From a bacterium (GTDB lineage: Bacteria > Zhuqueibacterota > QNDG01 > JAFGCO01): a stretch of DNA of 64,000 nucleotides. The stretch is taken from assembly GCA_016932575.1 (NCBI GenBank), contig JAFGCO010000065.1, positions 84,465-148,464 on the forward strand, read 5' to 3'. Within the stretch, counting starts at the first letter, position 1. Each line of letters opens with the position of its first letter. Of the stretch, positions 45,128-54,612 are shown in pieces. Under the pieces are notes generated by a model. The model was not told where the DNA came from. It saw nothing but the letters and a program-made list of their open reading frames with translations, and ran no database searches. The translations under genes and the position numbers were made by a program.

Positions 45128-47548
45128 TCAGAGTTTGAATACTTTTTTATCACCCTGACTCATGACATAAATGTCTTCACGGAATCCGATTTTCACTTCC
45201 GGTGAATATCCTTTTTCAAATTCAACGCAGAGTATGTCCGAATCAAACCGCATGCGTATCCAGTGCCCCCTGTATCGGATACGCATTTGTATGCGGTTCA
45301 ATTCTTCGGGTAAAGCGGGATTGATCCATAAAATATGATCGCGTATTTCAATCCCTGTATAACAGCGCTGCACCATATCCACAGTACCGGCCATCGCACC
45401 CAGATGAATGCCTTCCTCCGTTGTACCGCCCTGAATATCATGAAAATCCACATCCAGCGCTTCCAGAAAATATTTCCATGATGCTTCACGATCCAATCGG
45501 GCCAGCACCCAGGAATATACCAGCCGGCTGAGAGAAGAACCGAATGAACTGCGTTTGACATAGTAATGAATATTCCGCGGAATCATTACCTGCGGATCAA
45601 AATCATACTCAAGCTGTTCCAAAATTCCTTTCAGTTCTTCTGCTGAAAAAAGATAGAATAGCATCAGCACATCGGCCTGTTTACCGGCTTTGTATCGATT
45701 CGGTGAGTCTCCCTCTGCACGAAGAATTCGGTCCAGGCGCTCGATATTTCCATATTTTTTCCGGTAGTCATTCCAGTCCAACTCTTCAAGCTGCTCATAT
45801 CCTTCAAATTGACTGATGATACCTTCATCATGAAACGGGACATACATTTTTTTAGAAATATGCTCCCAGCGCGACAGGTCTTCTTCACGGACATCCAACA
45901 TATCCATCAGTTCTGCTTGACGGTCTTGGGCCAGAACCCTCAGCTTTTCCAGCACATTCTTCAGAACGAAAGCAGTCATGATATTGGTATAGGCATTGTT
46001 ATTCAACCCGGGTTCATCAGAATCAGGATAGGCCGTATGAAATTCATCCGGCCCCACAATATGATGAATTTCAAAGCGCTCACGGCTGGGATTGAAATCC
46101 GTAAGGCTCGCCAGAAACTGGGCAATATTGAGCAGCATTTCAACACCATAATACGACATAAATTCGATATCCAGCGTACTTTCAAAATACTGGCAGATAT
46201 TATAGGCAATGGCTGCATTGACATGACGCTGCAGATGGGTATTGTCAGGCTCCCATTTGCCGGATTTCGGATTTAGATGGATTTCCTGGCTTTCTTCCCG
46301 TCCGTCACTGCCGCTCTGCCAGGGATACATCGCCCCACGGTATCCGGATTTTGAAGCAGCAGACCGGGCTTCCCCGAGTCGTCGATATCGGTATAGTAAA
46401 AGCTCTCGTGTGAGTTCAGGAATACGCAGATTCAGAAACGGAAAAACAAACAGTTCATCCCAGAAAATATGACCCCGGTAGGCTTCTCCGTGCCATCCTC
46501 TGGAAGGAATGCCGATATCCATATCAATGGAATTAAAGGATGCGGTCTGCAGCAGATGAAAAATATGCAGCCGCAATATGGGCTGGCTTTCCTTTCTGGC
46601 TTTGGACAATTCAATATTACATCGATGCCATAATCGCTCCCACGCTTTTTCATGCTGCACACGCAACTCGTCAAATTGTCCGGCCCGCCGGATCATGGTG
46701 CGGGCCCGGGACAATTCTTCGGTAATTGCGTGATCCTGAGAGGTGTGGATGGATACAATTTTCTCAATTCGGATGGCTTCTTTTTTATCGCATGTAACGA
46801 CGAGCTCCTGCATAACCAGCCCGTCTTCTGAAATCATGTTTCGGCTGACCGGCAGCAGGACATTATTTTTAAAGACCTGCACTCTCTCAGCCTGGGCCAT
46901 ACGTATATGGGACTGGTTGGTTTGTACATGTAAATAAATACCGTCCTCCCCTGCCCGGCCGGTCTCCAGTATTTCCAGATGTTTTCCATTCAAAGGCCGG
47001 TAGCGTTCGACTCCGCTATTGACCACAGAACCGTCCAGACCGCATCGTACATATACAGTTCCCGACCAGTTCTCCGGCCGGATCTCCCATTCCAGGGCTG
47101 CCATATTTTTTTGTCCCATATGAACAAATCTCCGACTTTTCAATACAGTTATATGGCCGTTTTTATTCTGAAACTGGATTTGACGCGACAAAACCCCTTT
47201 CTGCATATCCAATTCATGATGATAGGATTGGATGTCCACATGATTTAAATCGAACCAGTCACTGTCCTCAATCCGAAAGGTAAGATACAGCCAGTTCGGC
47301 CAGTTGACCAGGTCTTCATTTTCAATAATCCGGCCGAAGACTTTTGATTTGAGCCGGTTATATCCGCATGCCAGATACGTTCCGGGGTAATGAACACCAC
47401 CCGCGCGGGCTTCTTCCACTGCACCCCGGGTAACCAGATAACCATTACCCAGTGCCAGCAATGTTTCACGGAGCGGCTGCTGTTCAGGAACCCACTCTTT
47501 ATAGATTATCTTCCATGATTTCATTTCTTTTATTGACTCTCTTGCCAT
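45128..47548 (-). CDS. GH65 family trehalose/maltose phosphorylase-like enzyme
   Basis: 806 residues. Order: N-terminal beta-sandwich (about 10-280), linker, (alpha/alpha)6 barrel (about 320-690) and C-terminal beta domain. FWDELFVFPFL, WEPDNTHLQ and the general acid Glu in IVGPDEFH are the catalytic landmarks. GH65 enzymes mostly phosphorolyse alpha-linked disaccharides to beta-glucose-1-phosphate. The neighbouring beta-PGM/TPP fusion fits trehalose or trehalose-6-phosphate as substrate. I cannot exclude kojibiose or maltose activity. AAAGGAG lies upstream. Confidence 0.88.
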   Translation of the reverse strand: MARESIKEMKSWKIIYKEWVPEQQPLRETLLALGNGYLVTRGAVEEARAGGVHYPGTYLACGYNRLKSKVFGRIIENEDLVNWPNWLYLTFRIEDSDWFDLNHVDIQSYHHELDMQKGVLSRQIQFQNKNGHITVLKSRRFVHMGQKNMAALEWEIRPENWSGTVYVRCGLDGSVVNSGVERYRPLNGKHLEILETGRAGEDGIYLHVQTNQSHIRMAQAERVQVFKNNVLLPVSRNMISEDGLVMQELVVTCDKKEAIRIEKIVSIHTSQDHAITEELSRARTMIRRAGQFDELRVQHEKAWERLWHRCNIELSKARKESQPILRLHIFHLLQTASFNSIDMDIGIPSRGWHGEAYRGHIFWDELFVFPFLNLRIPELTRELLLYRYRRLGEARSAASKSGYRGAMYPWQSGSDGREESQEIHLNPKSGKWEPDNTHLQRHVNAAIAYNICQYFESTLDIEFMSYYGVEMLLNIAQFLASLTDFNPSRERFEIHHIVGPDEFHTAYPDSDEPGLNNNAYTNIMTAFVLKNVLEKLRVLAQDRQAELMDMLDVREEDLSRWEHISKKMYVPFHDEGIISQFEGYEQLEELDWNDYRKKYGNIERLDRILRAEGDSPNRYKAGKQADVLMLFYLFSAEELKGILEQLEYDFDPQVMIPRNIHYYVKRSSFGSSLSRLVYSWVLARLDREASWKYFLEALDVDFHDIQGGTTEEGIHLGAMAGTVDMVQRCYTGIEIRDHILWINPALPEELNRIQMRIRYRGHWIRMRFDSDILCVEFEKGYSPEVKIGFREDIYVMSQGDKKVFKL

Positions 47549-47616
47549 AAATAATGATCTCCTTTGGGGGGACTCGTCCTGTTTCTTCTTGTCGCGATTT
47601 CAGTCAGACAGCGGAT

Positions 47617-49152
47617 TTATTCAACAAAGTGCCCCAAAAAGCGCCGGGTTTCCTCCACATCCTGCAGACGATAGCGGGCGGAAGTGAATTGTCCGTGATC
47701 ACCGATCAATATTCCGATTCCGGAATTTTGTATTGAACGAAACGCATCTTCATCCGTTATATCATCCCCCAGATAAAACGGCAGAGTGTTCAACGGACTC
47801 AAACCCAACCGGTGCATAAGCCAAAGGACGGCTTTACCCTTGTGCCACTCGATATCCGGTTGAAGTTCCAACACTTTTTTCCCTGTTCCCTGCCTTAATG
47901 TGTCACAGCCGGATAAAATCTGCCCGACGATATTTTTCACTTCCAGGATCTTGCCGGGATCCACATTCCGATAATGTACAGCCACTGCGAATCGTTTACG
48001 CTCCACCAGAGCTCCCGGGACCGGTTTCAGTTTTTGTCGGAGCTTCTGTTCGGCCCTGTCCAGATCCGGCATTGCGGATTTGGCTGCATCATATTGCATC
48101 CGGGTTCCATCAGGCATCCGGATGTCGAATCCGTGACTGCCGGCATAGATCAGTTCGTCCAAGCAAACAAAATCCATGAGGATTTTCAGATCCCTCCCGC
48201 TTACAACCGCGGTTGGTGTGCGATTGCCCAGCTTCTTCAATAGGGTACGCATCGATTCAGAAAGAACGGCTTCTTCCGGTCTTTTGACAATGGGTGTCAA
48301 GGTACCGTCATAATCTAAAAACAGGGGACAATCTTTATCAGCCATCATATGCTTAATGGATTGTATTTTTTCCAGCGCGGAAGGCAATCCATCCGGACGG
48401 AATTTAAAATTCCCTGAATCAGAAATCCGGATATCCTGAAAAGATCGAATGGTCATATCGGCTCCCTTTTTACGGAGCTGATGCTCCTGACCCTCTCTGG
48501 CCACACCAATCACCAGGCCGAATTCTCCGGACTTGCCGGCCTGCACACCGGCTTCTGCGTCTTCCATCAGGAGGGCTGCCCTGGGAGGAATACCAAGTTT
48601 ACCGGCTGCATGAATGAAAAGATCAGGGGCCGGTTTTCCCTGAAGCTTTTTCGTTTCGGCAGTCAAGCCGTCCACGCGCACATCGAATAAAGACACCAAG
48701 TTTGTTGATTTGAGGACGGCTTCACAATTTTTACTCGAGGATACGACAGCAGCTTTCAATCCCATTTTTTTCCATTTACGGATTTTTTCAACCGAATCGC
48801 TGAATACCTCAGCTCCTTCCTGGTTCAGTAACCGGTTAAATATCTCATTCTTCCGGTTGCCGACAGCACAGACCGTATCCCATCCGGCCCGATCATTCGG
48901 TTTTCCTCGCTGCAGTTGAATGCCGCGTGACTTCAGATAACTTTGAACCCCGTCATACCTGGGCTTGCCGTCGACATACTGCCGGTAGTCTTTATCAGGA
49001 TCAAACGGCTCATACCCGGATTGTCCCTCGTGCTTCCGGTGGTCCAAATAATCATCAAATACCTGTTTCCAGGCTTTTGCATGCAGAGAGGCGGTTCTTG
49101 TAATAACGCCGTCCAGGTCCAGAATGATTGCTTGTATCCTGTTTAAACGCAT
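47617..49152 (-). CDS. Fusion of beta-phosphoglucomutase and trehalose-6-phosphate phosphatase
   Basis: 511 residues, two HAD domains. The first (about 1-250) has LDLDGVITR (Asp12/Asp14) and LMEDAEAGVQAG, as in beta-phosphoglucomutase, which turns beta-glucose-1-phosphate into glucose-6-phosphate. The second (about 270-511) has DYDGTLTP (Asp280/Asp282), VVSGRD and YLGDDITDEDAF, as in OtsB. Together with the GH65 gene 68 bp downstream, trehalose-6-phosphate could be dephosphorylated, phosphorolysed and returned to glycolysis. Confidence 0.9.
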   Translation of the reverse strand: MRLNRIQAIILDLDGVITRTASLHAKAWKQVFDDYLDHRKHEGQSGYEPFDPDKDYRQYVDGKPRYDGVQSYLKSRGIQLQRGKPNDRAGWDTVCAVGNRKNEIFNRLLNQEGAEVFSDSVEKIRKWKKMGLKAAVVSSSKNCEAVLKSTNLVSLFDVRVDGLTAETKKLQGKPAPDLFIHAAGKLGIPPRAALLMEDAEAGVQAGKSGEFGLVIGVAREGQEHQLRKKGADMTIRSFQDIRISDSGNFKFRPDGLPSALEKIQSIKHMMADKDCPLFLDYDGTLTPIVKRPEEAVLSESMRTLLKKLGNRTPTAVVSGRDLKILMDFVCLDELIYAGSHGFDIRMPDGTRMQYDAAKSAMPDLDRAEQKLRQKLKPVPGALVERKRFAVAVHYRNVDPGKILEVKNIVGQILSGCDTLRQGTGKKVLELQPDIEWHKGKAVLWLMHRLGLSPLNTLPFYLGDDITDEDAFRSIQNSGIGILIGDHGQFTSARYRLQDVEETRRFLGHFVE

Positions 49153-49221
49153 GTTTCCCTTCCGTTTGTTAATGCTTGTTATAAGTAAGGTCCATGATTA
49201 TTTAAAAAAATTAATTTTCAT

Positions 49222-49617
49222 TCATTCGGAGCGGACATGCAGTGTGAGTCCTTCTCTTTTTTGAACAACAATCCGGGTTCCGGTTGGCAAAGATTTTTTC
49301 CGGTCCTCGATAACAGCCTGCCAGGGAGTGCCATGGATTTCCACGCTCCCTTCGGGCTTGCAGGGTTTGATAACAAAACCTCTCTGTCCGACCATGGGAT
49401 CCGGCTCTTTTTCAGGAGGACAATAACTCGGCCATACCCGGAAAAAAAGAAGGATATCTTTGAGTATCCATATTCCGAAACCTGTCCAGATAATCCAGGA
49501 AGGCCATGGCGTATAATACATCAGCAAATAAACACCGAAAAGCGCCAGGAGCGTTCCCGGTATCTGCATCGCAATGTAACGCAACGTGGTATGTTTGTCA
49601 GGTTTTTTCCGTTGCAT
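49222..49617 (-). CDS. NfeD-like membrane protein
   Basis: 131 residues: two membrane segments (about 12-55), then a small beta-barrel OB fold with MVGQRGFV and VEIHGTPWQAV and the closing GLTLHVRSE. This is the arrangement of short NfeD proteins, which partner slipin/stomatin proteins in membrane quality control. No slipin gene is present here. It starts 13 bp after fpg, so the two may be co-transcribed. Confidence 0.75.
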   Translation of the reverse strand: MQRKKPDKHTTLRYIAMQIPGTLLALFGVYLLMYYTPWPSWIIWTGFGIWILKDILLFFRVWPSYCPPEKEPDPMVGQRGFVIKPCKPEGSVEIHGTPWQAVIEDRKKSLPTGTRIVVQKREGLTLHVRSE

Positions 49618-49629
49618 AGACCAGGATAA

Positions 49630-50427
49630 TCATGCCGGCGGTTTTTGATGCTTTTCACAAAAAAACGCAGACCTTCCACCGACTTTGATTTTTTTTATCT
49701 TTCCGCCGCATTTCGGGCACTGGTGTCCTTCTTCACGATTTGGCAATAACGTGTCCACGGGAAACATTTCCGGGTCCACCTTCTTCTCGATTGCGAGATC
49801 CAATATCCGTTTCATTTGATAAAACAGACCGAATTGATCCTCATCCTTCAGGGCATCAAGCGAAGTTTCGGGATGCACGCCGGCCTGAAATAAAATTTCA
49901 TCTGTATAAATATTCCCCAGACCCGCAATTATGCTTTGATTCATCAGGCGGGATTTAATGGTCCCCCGGTTCCCATGGATAAGATCCTTAAAATTCTCTT
50001 CATCAAGCTCATCACTGAATGCATCCGGCCCTAAATCATGAATTTTAAGATATTCGGATATATCGCCTGTCCATCCGATCTTACCCAGCTTGCGCTGACA
50101 TATATATGCCAGAGCGAAGCCGTTTTTAAAATGAAGGAGCATCCTGGCATGTTCAGGCGTGCCGTTGGTATGCTTAAAGTATTCCAAAAAACCAGTCATT
50201 CCGAAATGCAATATTAACCAGTCTCCGCCTGACACACGGGCAAATAAATACTTACCGTGCCGCTTTGTCTGATTGAATTGGGAGTTTGTCATACGCCTGG
50301 CAAGCTGCGCCGCAGAGACATCTTCCAGCAGGTCTGTTTCGAACACCTGCGTTTTGATGATTTTCTTGGACAAGGCAGTTGCATTCATATACCGGCGAAA
50401 TACTTCGACATCCGGTAATTCTGGCAT
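49630..50427 (-). CDS. mutM: Formamidopyrimidine-DNA glycosylase (Fpg/MutM family)
   Basis: 265 residues. Pro2 and Glu3 (MPELPDVE) form the catalytic N-terminus and the Lys of KRHGKYL is in place; the helix-two-turn-helix QSIIAGLGNIYTDEILF is clear. It excises oxidised purines. The zinc finger is CPKC...FFCEKHQ, where the last Cys of the usual CxxC is replaced by His, so it would be C3H if it still binds zinc. AGAGAGG precedes the ATG. Confidence 0.92.
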   Translation of the reverse strand: MPELPDVEVFRRYMNATALSKKIIKTQVFETDLLEDVSAAQLARRMTNSQFNQTKRHGKYLFARVSGGDWLILHFGMTGFLEYFKHTNGTPEHARMLLHFKNGFALAYICQRKLGKIGWTGDISEYLKIHDLGPDAFSDELDEENFKDLIHGNRGTIKSRLMNQSIIAGLGNIYTDEILFQAGVHPETSLDALKDEDQFGLFYQMKRILDLAIEKKVDPEMFPVDTLLPNREEGHQCPKCGGKIKKIKVGGRSAFFCEKHQKPPA

Positions 50428-50603
50428 GGATTATCCTCTCTTTCATGCCTTATTTTCTTGAATTATTACCTTTCTTACGAATAAAATTCTCCGCAATATC
50501 CACCGCCTGAACAATGTATTGGCATGTCCTGAACAATTCAACAGGGATTTGCCTGATGAATGATCCATTGAAAAGCCCCGGTTGTTATGATATCCATAAA
50601 CTA

Positions 50604-51143
50604 CTATTTGGTCTTTACCGATTTTGAAGTTTTACCAGTTGTTCGTGCTGAATTATTTTTTTGAGACAGAACGGATTTGTATGTTTTTTTGTGAGAAACG
50701 AACAGTCCGATTGCTACAAGCAGTGCTGCTATCCCCAATATAAAAAGAACTATCGAAATGATCCAAAGACGATCGATTCGTTTTTCCTTTTGGATCAACT
50801 GCTGTTCTTTTTCCATCACAGACTGTTCCCGCTCTTCCAGCAAATCCAGAAAACGGTTCATTCTTGCTTCCACATCTTTTCTCTTGCTCACCAATTCCGG
50901 TTCCTGTTCCCGGCTTTTTTTTGTCAACATTCTTGTTTGTATCTCTGTTCGTAAAGTATCTGTTTCTAATGTATCCGGTTTGGCTGCAGGCACTGCTGTG
51001 GAATCGGATTCAGAAGAGTTCACCTGGGGCTGATCGACTTTTCCGTTACAGTGAATGAAAATCATGAACCCTACTGTCAATCCGAAAAGAATGAAGGGCG
51101 ATATTCTTCCCCTCGTCTCGGTAATCATGGTTTGAAGACGCAT
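50604..51143 (-). CDS. Membrane-anchored coiled-coil protein of unknown function
   Basis: 179 residues from the ATG at 51143 (AAAAGGAG upstream). No family recognised. A hydrophobic N-terminal stretch with a lipobox-like IFIHCNG (Cys about 30) suggests a lipoprotein or anchor. It is followed by a Ser/Thr/Asp-rich linker, a Glu/Arg/Gln-rich coiled coil (about 80-125), a membrane segment (about 130-155) and a basic Lys/Ser tail. The two membrane anchors would place the coiled coil in the periplasm. A motif promoter precedes it. Confidence 0.65.
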   Translation of the reverse strand: MRLQTMITETRGRISPFILFGLTVGFMIFIHCNGKVDQPQVNSSESDSTAVPAAKPDTLETDTLRTEIQTRMLTKKSREQEPELVSKRKDVEARMNRFLDLLEEREQSVMEKEQQLIQKEKRIDRLWIISIVLFILGIAALLVAIGLFVSHKKTYKSVLSQKNNSARTTGKTSKSVKTK

Positions 51144-51594
51144 GGATTTCTCCTTTTCAAATAGTTCATCCTGATTCAACTCATTTATTGATGTTTTATC
51201 GGATCCGAAATCATGATGAAGTATCTTTCACAGACATCCTCTCCTCCGGATCCCCGACCTTCAGTCGTCCTTCATATCTGTATTTAATTCAATAAACGAA
51301 TTCATGCGTAGAGAATCAATCAGGTGAATCCTGAAATACCGGGATTATATTCCTGAAATGAATTTTGCAAACCATTCAATCAGGGATGCTGTATTTACCG
51401 CTCCGTTTGGACAAGCTGGTGAATACGGGACTGAAATAGCAAATCTGGATAAAAAATCAGAATAAAGCAAGAATTGGATGTGTTAATTAAAAATTGAACT
51501 TCGGCGAATATCAAATTTATGAGAATCTCATAGAAGATTACCTTTTCACTGATATTTTAAATGAATTTTTATACTGATTATTTGATTCTTGTCA
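51144..51594. other. Intergenic region with motif promoter and extra half-sites
   Basis: About 450 bp. It contains the promoter at 51289-51334, a half-site TCAGGGATGCTGTAT at 51380-51394 and TCCTGA at 51351. No gene seen. Confidence 0.5.
51289..51334 (-). promoter_or_regulatory. Shared stress-promoter motif upstream of the coiled-coil membrane gene
   Basis: Minus-strand TCAGGATTCACCTGA (51320-51334) abuts TTGATT; TATTGA follows after 19 nt (51289-51294). About 145 bp of leader precede the gene. Confidence 0.6.
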
Positions 51595-52245
51595 TCATTC
51601 AAGAGTAATGACGCCGTGTTTTATGGCATATTTGACCAAATCCTGAACGCTGTAAATGTCCAGTTTGTGCATCAAATTCTGGCGATGGGTTTCAATGGTC
51701 TTCACGCTGACCGAAAGATCTGAGGCGATTTGTTTGGTATTTTTACCCTCCGCAATCAACTGCAAAACCTCCCGTTCCCGCTCGGTTAGCAGCGAATACG
51801 GACTTTCTTCTTTTTGAAGTAAAAATTTGCGGTAATCTCCGATAACCGTGCCCATAATTTTCCGGTCGATAAAAATTTCATTACGCCGCACGGCAAATAT
51901 CGCTTCTGTCAATTCATCCGGTTCACAGTCTTTTAACAAATAGCCTGAAGCACCTGCCCTCAGCATTCCTGAAATATACACCTTATCCGAGTAGATTGAC
52001 AAACCAATCACCTTGATTGCAGGGTCAAATTCAACAATTTTCCGGGTGGCTTCGATTCCATTCAAGTCCGGCATATTGATATCCATCAGAATAATATCCG
52101 GTTTTAATTCCTGGGCCAACCGAACCGTTTCGCGCCCGTTTGAGGCCTCGGCAACAACATCAAAAAGATCCCTGTCTTCAATCAGGCTTTTAAAACCCGT
52201 TCGGACCAATGTATGATCATCTGCCAGTAATATGCTTACGGACAT
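51595..52245 (-). CDS. NarL/FixJ-family response regulator
   Basis: 216 residues. The receiver has Asp9/Asp10, phospho-acceptor Asp55 and a Lys in YLLKDCEP. The LuxR-type HTH is intact (LTEREREVLQLIAEGKNT, then SVSVKTIETHRQNLMHKL). It is therefore the best candidate in this window for a DNA-binding stress regulator. No kinase gene is adjacent; the seven-PAS HisKA_3 kinase 17 kb away is a possible partner. A half-copy of the shared motif lies upstream at 52427. Confidence 0.93.
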   Translation of the reverse strand: MSVSILLADDHTLVRTGFKSLIEDRDLFDVVAEASNGRETVRLAQELKPDIILMDINMPDLNGIEATRKIVEFDPAIKVIGLSIYSDKVYISGMLRAGASGYLLKDCEPDELTEAIFAVRRNEIFIDRKIMGTVIGDYRKFLLQKEESPYSLLTEREREVLQLIAEGKNTKQIASDLSVSVKTIETHRQNLMHKLDIYSVQDLVKYAIKHGVITLE

Positions 52246-52573
52246 CGCTGATACTCCTTATGTATATTATAAGTTCAATTCATCACAGGATGACACCTCA
52301 AATCGATCTTTCTTAACTGTAAAATAACCCGATGAACGCTCGAGTCGCTCCCGTTCCTGAATTTCTCCGGGATTGAGTTTTATATATTGAATAATACAGA
52401 CAATTTCTTGGAAAAACAACAGTAAATCAGGGAAAATTATGATCTACTCCGGCACTCGGCATTATAAAGTAATGTTTTTGAATGGACCTTTCGACAGGTC
52501 AGCGTATCTTTTATGCTTCAATTTCGGATTTTACTTGGTGTTTTCCTCTGGATCCCGGTGTACGGTTTTCATA
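52246..52573. other. Intergenic region with a motif half-site
   Basis: About 330 bp. TCAGGGAAAATTATG at 52427-52441 keeps the left half of the shared motif but not the right. Otherwise no gene or repeat seen. Confidence 0.45.
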
Positions 52574-53005
52574 TTATTGTTTCATATAGAATCCCATCAG
52601 TTCTGCTTGATCCAGTATATGGCCCTCCATTCTTTTCAGTAAAGTGTCTCTGTCCGCACCTTCTTCTGCAGTTAATTTTTCATTTAACGCGTACAGCCGA
52701 AAAAAATACCGGTGAGTTCCGATGGGGGGACATGGCCCGCCATAATCCTGCTTGCCAAAATCATTCATTCCGGCTTTTCCCGGTGTGGCATTTTCGGGAA
52801 TGACTTCTATCACAGGAATATTGTAAACCACCCAGTGAACAAAATCACCATTCGGTGCATCAGGATCATCAACGATCAACGCCAAAGATTTGGTTTGATC
52901 AGGAATGTCCTGGATCTGAAGCGGAGGATTGATATCCTGTCCCTGACAGGTATATTTTTTAGGAATCATCTGGTTTTGCTGAAATGCAGCACTTTTCAAC
53001 TCCAT
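52574..53005 (-). CDS. YbhB/YbcL-type PEBP family protein (copy 2)
   Basis: 143 residues, parallel to the 23466-23897 protein: TCQGQDINPPL, DPDAPNGDFVHWVV, GGPCPPIGTHRYFF and the AELMGFY end. The two are clear paralogues in one window. AAAAAGGAGG precedes the ATG. Ligand unknown. It lies between MsrB and the NarL-type regulator. Confidence 0.9.
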   Translation of the reverse strand: MELKSAAFQQNQMIPKKYTCQGQDINPPLQIQDIPDQTKSLALIVDDPDAPNGDFVHWVVYNIPVIEVIPENATPGKAGMNDFGKQDYGGPCPPIGTHRYFFRLYALNEKLTAEEGADRDTLLKRMEGHILDQAELMGFYMKQ

Positions 53006-53132
53006 TGGTTTTCCTCCTTTTTGAATAACCGATTCTCATTTTCAATTGCCACATTCGGCATCATCCATATTTCTTTTCGTTGGAACCCTTTGGATAATAA
53101 TCATTGCATCTTCTCCTGAATAAATGCAATCT

Positions 53133-53597
53133 TCACGACTCAGTTTTGGAACTTTCATAAGGTTCAGGCTGGAATGATAGAGCCGCGGAATTAATGCAGT
53201 AACGGTTCCCGGCGGGCAGCGGACCATCCTCAAACAAGTGTCCTAAATGCGCATTACAACGGGCGCATACTACTTCAATGCGCTTGGTAAATAATTTCCT
53301 ATCCGGCTGCATGCGAACATTCAGTTCGGATACAGGTGCAATGAAACTGGGCCACCCGGTTCCGGAATCATATTTATCCCGTGAATAAAACAGATCCGTT
53401 CCGCAGCACACACACCGAAAAACACCTTTCCCCTGAAATGCATAATATTTTCCCTGCATCGGTTCTTCGGTGCCTTTTTTCCGGGCGATCAAATATTGTT
53501 CCCGGGATAAAATTTGACGCCATTCCAAATCGGTTTTTTTTATTTTGTCTACTTCCTTGACTTCATTTGTTTCTGCATCATAGATTTTAATCGACAT
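53133..53597 (-). CDS. msrB: Peptide methionine-R-sulfoxide reductase MsrB
   Basis: 154 residues from the ATG at 53597. It repairs methionine-R-sulfoxide in proteins. Two CxxC pairs (CVCCG, CARCN) hold zinc, YDSGTGWPSF is the fold signature and the catalytic Cys is in RYCINSAAL. GGAAGG precedes the start. It clusters with PEBP, UspA and other stress genes. Confidence 0.95.
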   Translation of the reverse strand: MSIKIYDAETNEVKEVDKIKKTDLEWRQILSREQYLIARKKGTEEPMQGKYYAFQGKGVFRCVCCGTDLFYSRDKYDSGTGWPSFIAPVSELNVRMQPDRKLFTKRIEVVCARCNAHLGHLFEDGPLPAGNRYCINSAALSFQPEPYESSKTES

Positions 53598-53665
53598 GTT
53601 AAAAACCTTCCAATAATACGCTGATGCGCGAGTTTTATTCAATCACAGGCAATAATTTTTAACCA

Positions 53666-53914
53666 TCAATCATAAGTGTCAATCCACCGTTCAATGCTCA
53701 TTTTCAAATCTTCAATATCAAACCGCAGGGCTTCCTGCTCAGAAACTTGCATGAAGGCGGACGATTCCCGCCAATGGCCAAGCCTGTTTTCCAGGCTCTC
53801 TTTCTTTTTTCCCAATGCACCCAATTGTTCAACCTGTTTTTCAGAGGACACATTGTCTTTCTTAATTTTATCTTGCAATATATCAAGCCGCGCATCCAGA
53901 TCTGCAAGCAACAT
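53666..53914 (-). CDS. Small coiled-coil protein of unknown function
   Basis: 82 residues, almost entirely helical: a heptad stretch with LDARLDILQDKIKKD and a second helix ending in Trp-Ile-Asp. No family recognised. The ribosome site is weak. Position between msrB and uspA and an all-soluble, charge-balanced sequence make it plausible, but it could be spurious. Confidence 0.5.
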   Translation of the reverse strand: MLLADLDARLDILQDKIKKDNVSSEKQVEQLGALGKKKESLENRLGHWRESSAFMQVSEQEALRFDIEDLKMSIERWIDTYD

Positions 53915-54040
53915 TTCAGATTATCCGATAAATTCATTTTTCAAAATAAATCACACTCCTACATTCGAATAATAGCTGGCAGGCTGCTTTGAATCCTGCG
54001 ATCCCTCCATTTCATCTTCGGGTCAATACGATAAAATAGA

Positions 54041-54514
54041 TCAATCAGCCTTGTTAATCCGAATGCTGAGTACCGGACATGATGCATGACGAATCACACC
54101 TTCTGCAACTGATCCCAAAAAAATTCTTTTCAGACCGGTCCGGCCGTGTGTGGTCAGGACGATCAAATCGGTCTGTTCTTCTTCAGCCAATTTTATTATT
54201 TCATCCGCGGGCATTCCTGCAGCCACTTTCTTTTTCAGGGAGACATTTTTATTATTATATTTTTCTATAAGCTGATCCATACTGTCATAGGATGCTTTTT
54301 CCATTTCCTGCATGAATGCCTTCAAATTCAACCAGGGTGTATTATAATGAACCATACCATAAGTCGTTCCGATACCGGGAATATCTGTAACAATATGGCA
54401 CATGATTACAGTCGCCTTGAATTTCTCCGCCATTTCCATAGATATTTTAAGCGCTTTCACAGAATAGTCACTGAAATCTAGAGGACAAAGTATTTTTTTT
54501 AAAGGGAACATCAT
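54041..54514 (-). CDS. uspA: Universal stress protein UspA family (copy 2)
   Basis: 157 residues from the ATG at 54514 (AAGGAG upstream); a longer frame upstream lacks a ribosome site. KKILCPLDFSDYSVKALK and THGRTGLKRIFLGSVAEG, the ATP-binding loop, are nearly identical to the copy at 28465-28950. The promoter motif sits about 100 bp upstream. Confidence 0.93.
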   Translation of the reverse strand: MMFPLKKILCPLDFSDYSVKALKISMEMAEKFKATVIMCHIVTDIPGIGTTYGMVHYNTPWLNLKAFMQEMEKASYDSMDQLIEKYNNKNVSLKKKVAAGMPADEIIKLAEEEQTDLIVLTTHGRTGLKRIFLGSVAEGVIRHASCPVLSIRINKAD

Positions 54515-54612
54515 AAGATACTCCTTCTCAAATAGGGGTGTCTGGTAAAAATATGTTCGGATATCCTTCATTTATAAAAATGGTTATCCAATTCATATCC
54601 ACAACTAATCCA

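Noticed and set aside
50542-50556. CAGGGATTTGCCTGA, similar to the shared promoter 15-mer
   Set aside because: Wrong half-site spacing and opposite orientation to the gene it precedes; not counted among the eleven.
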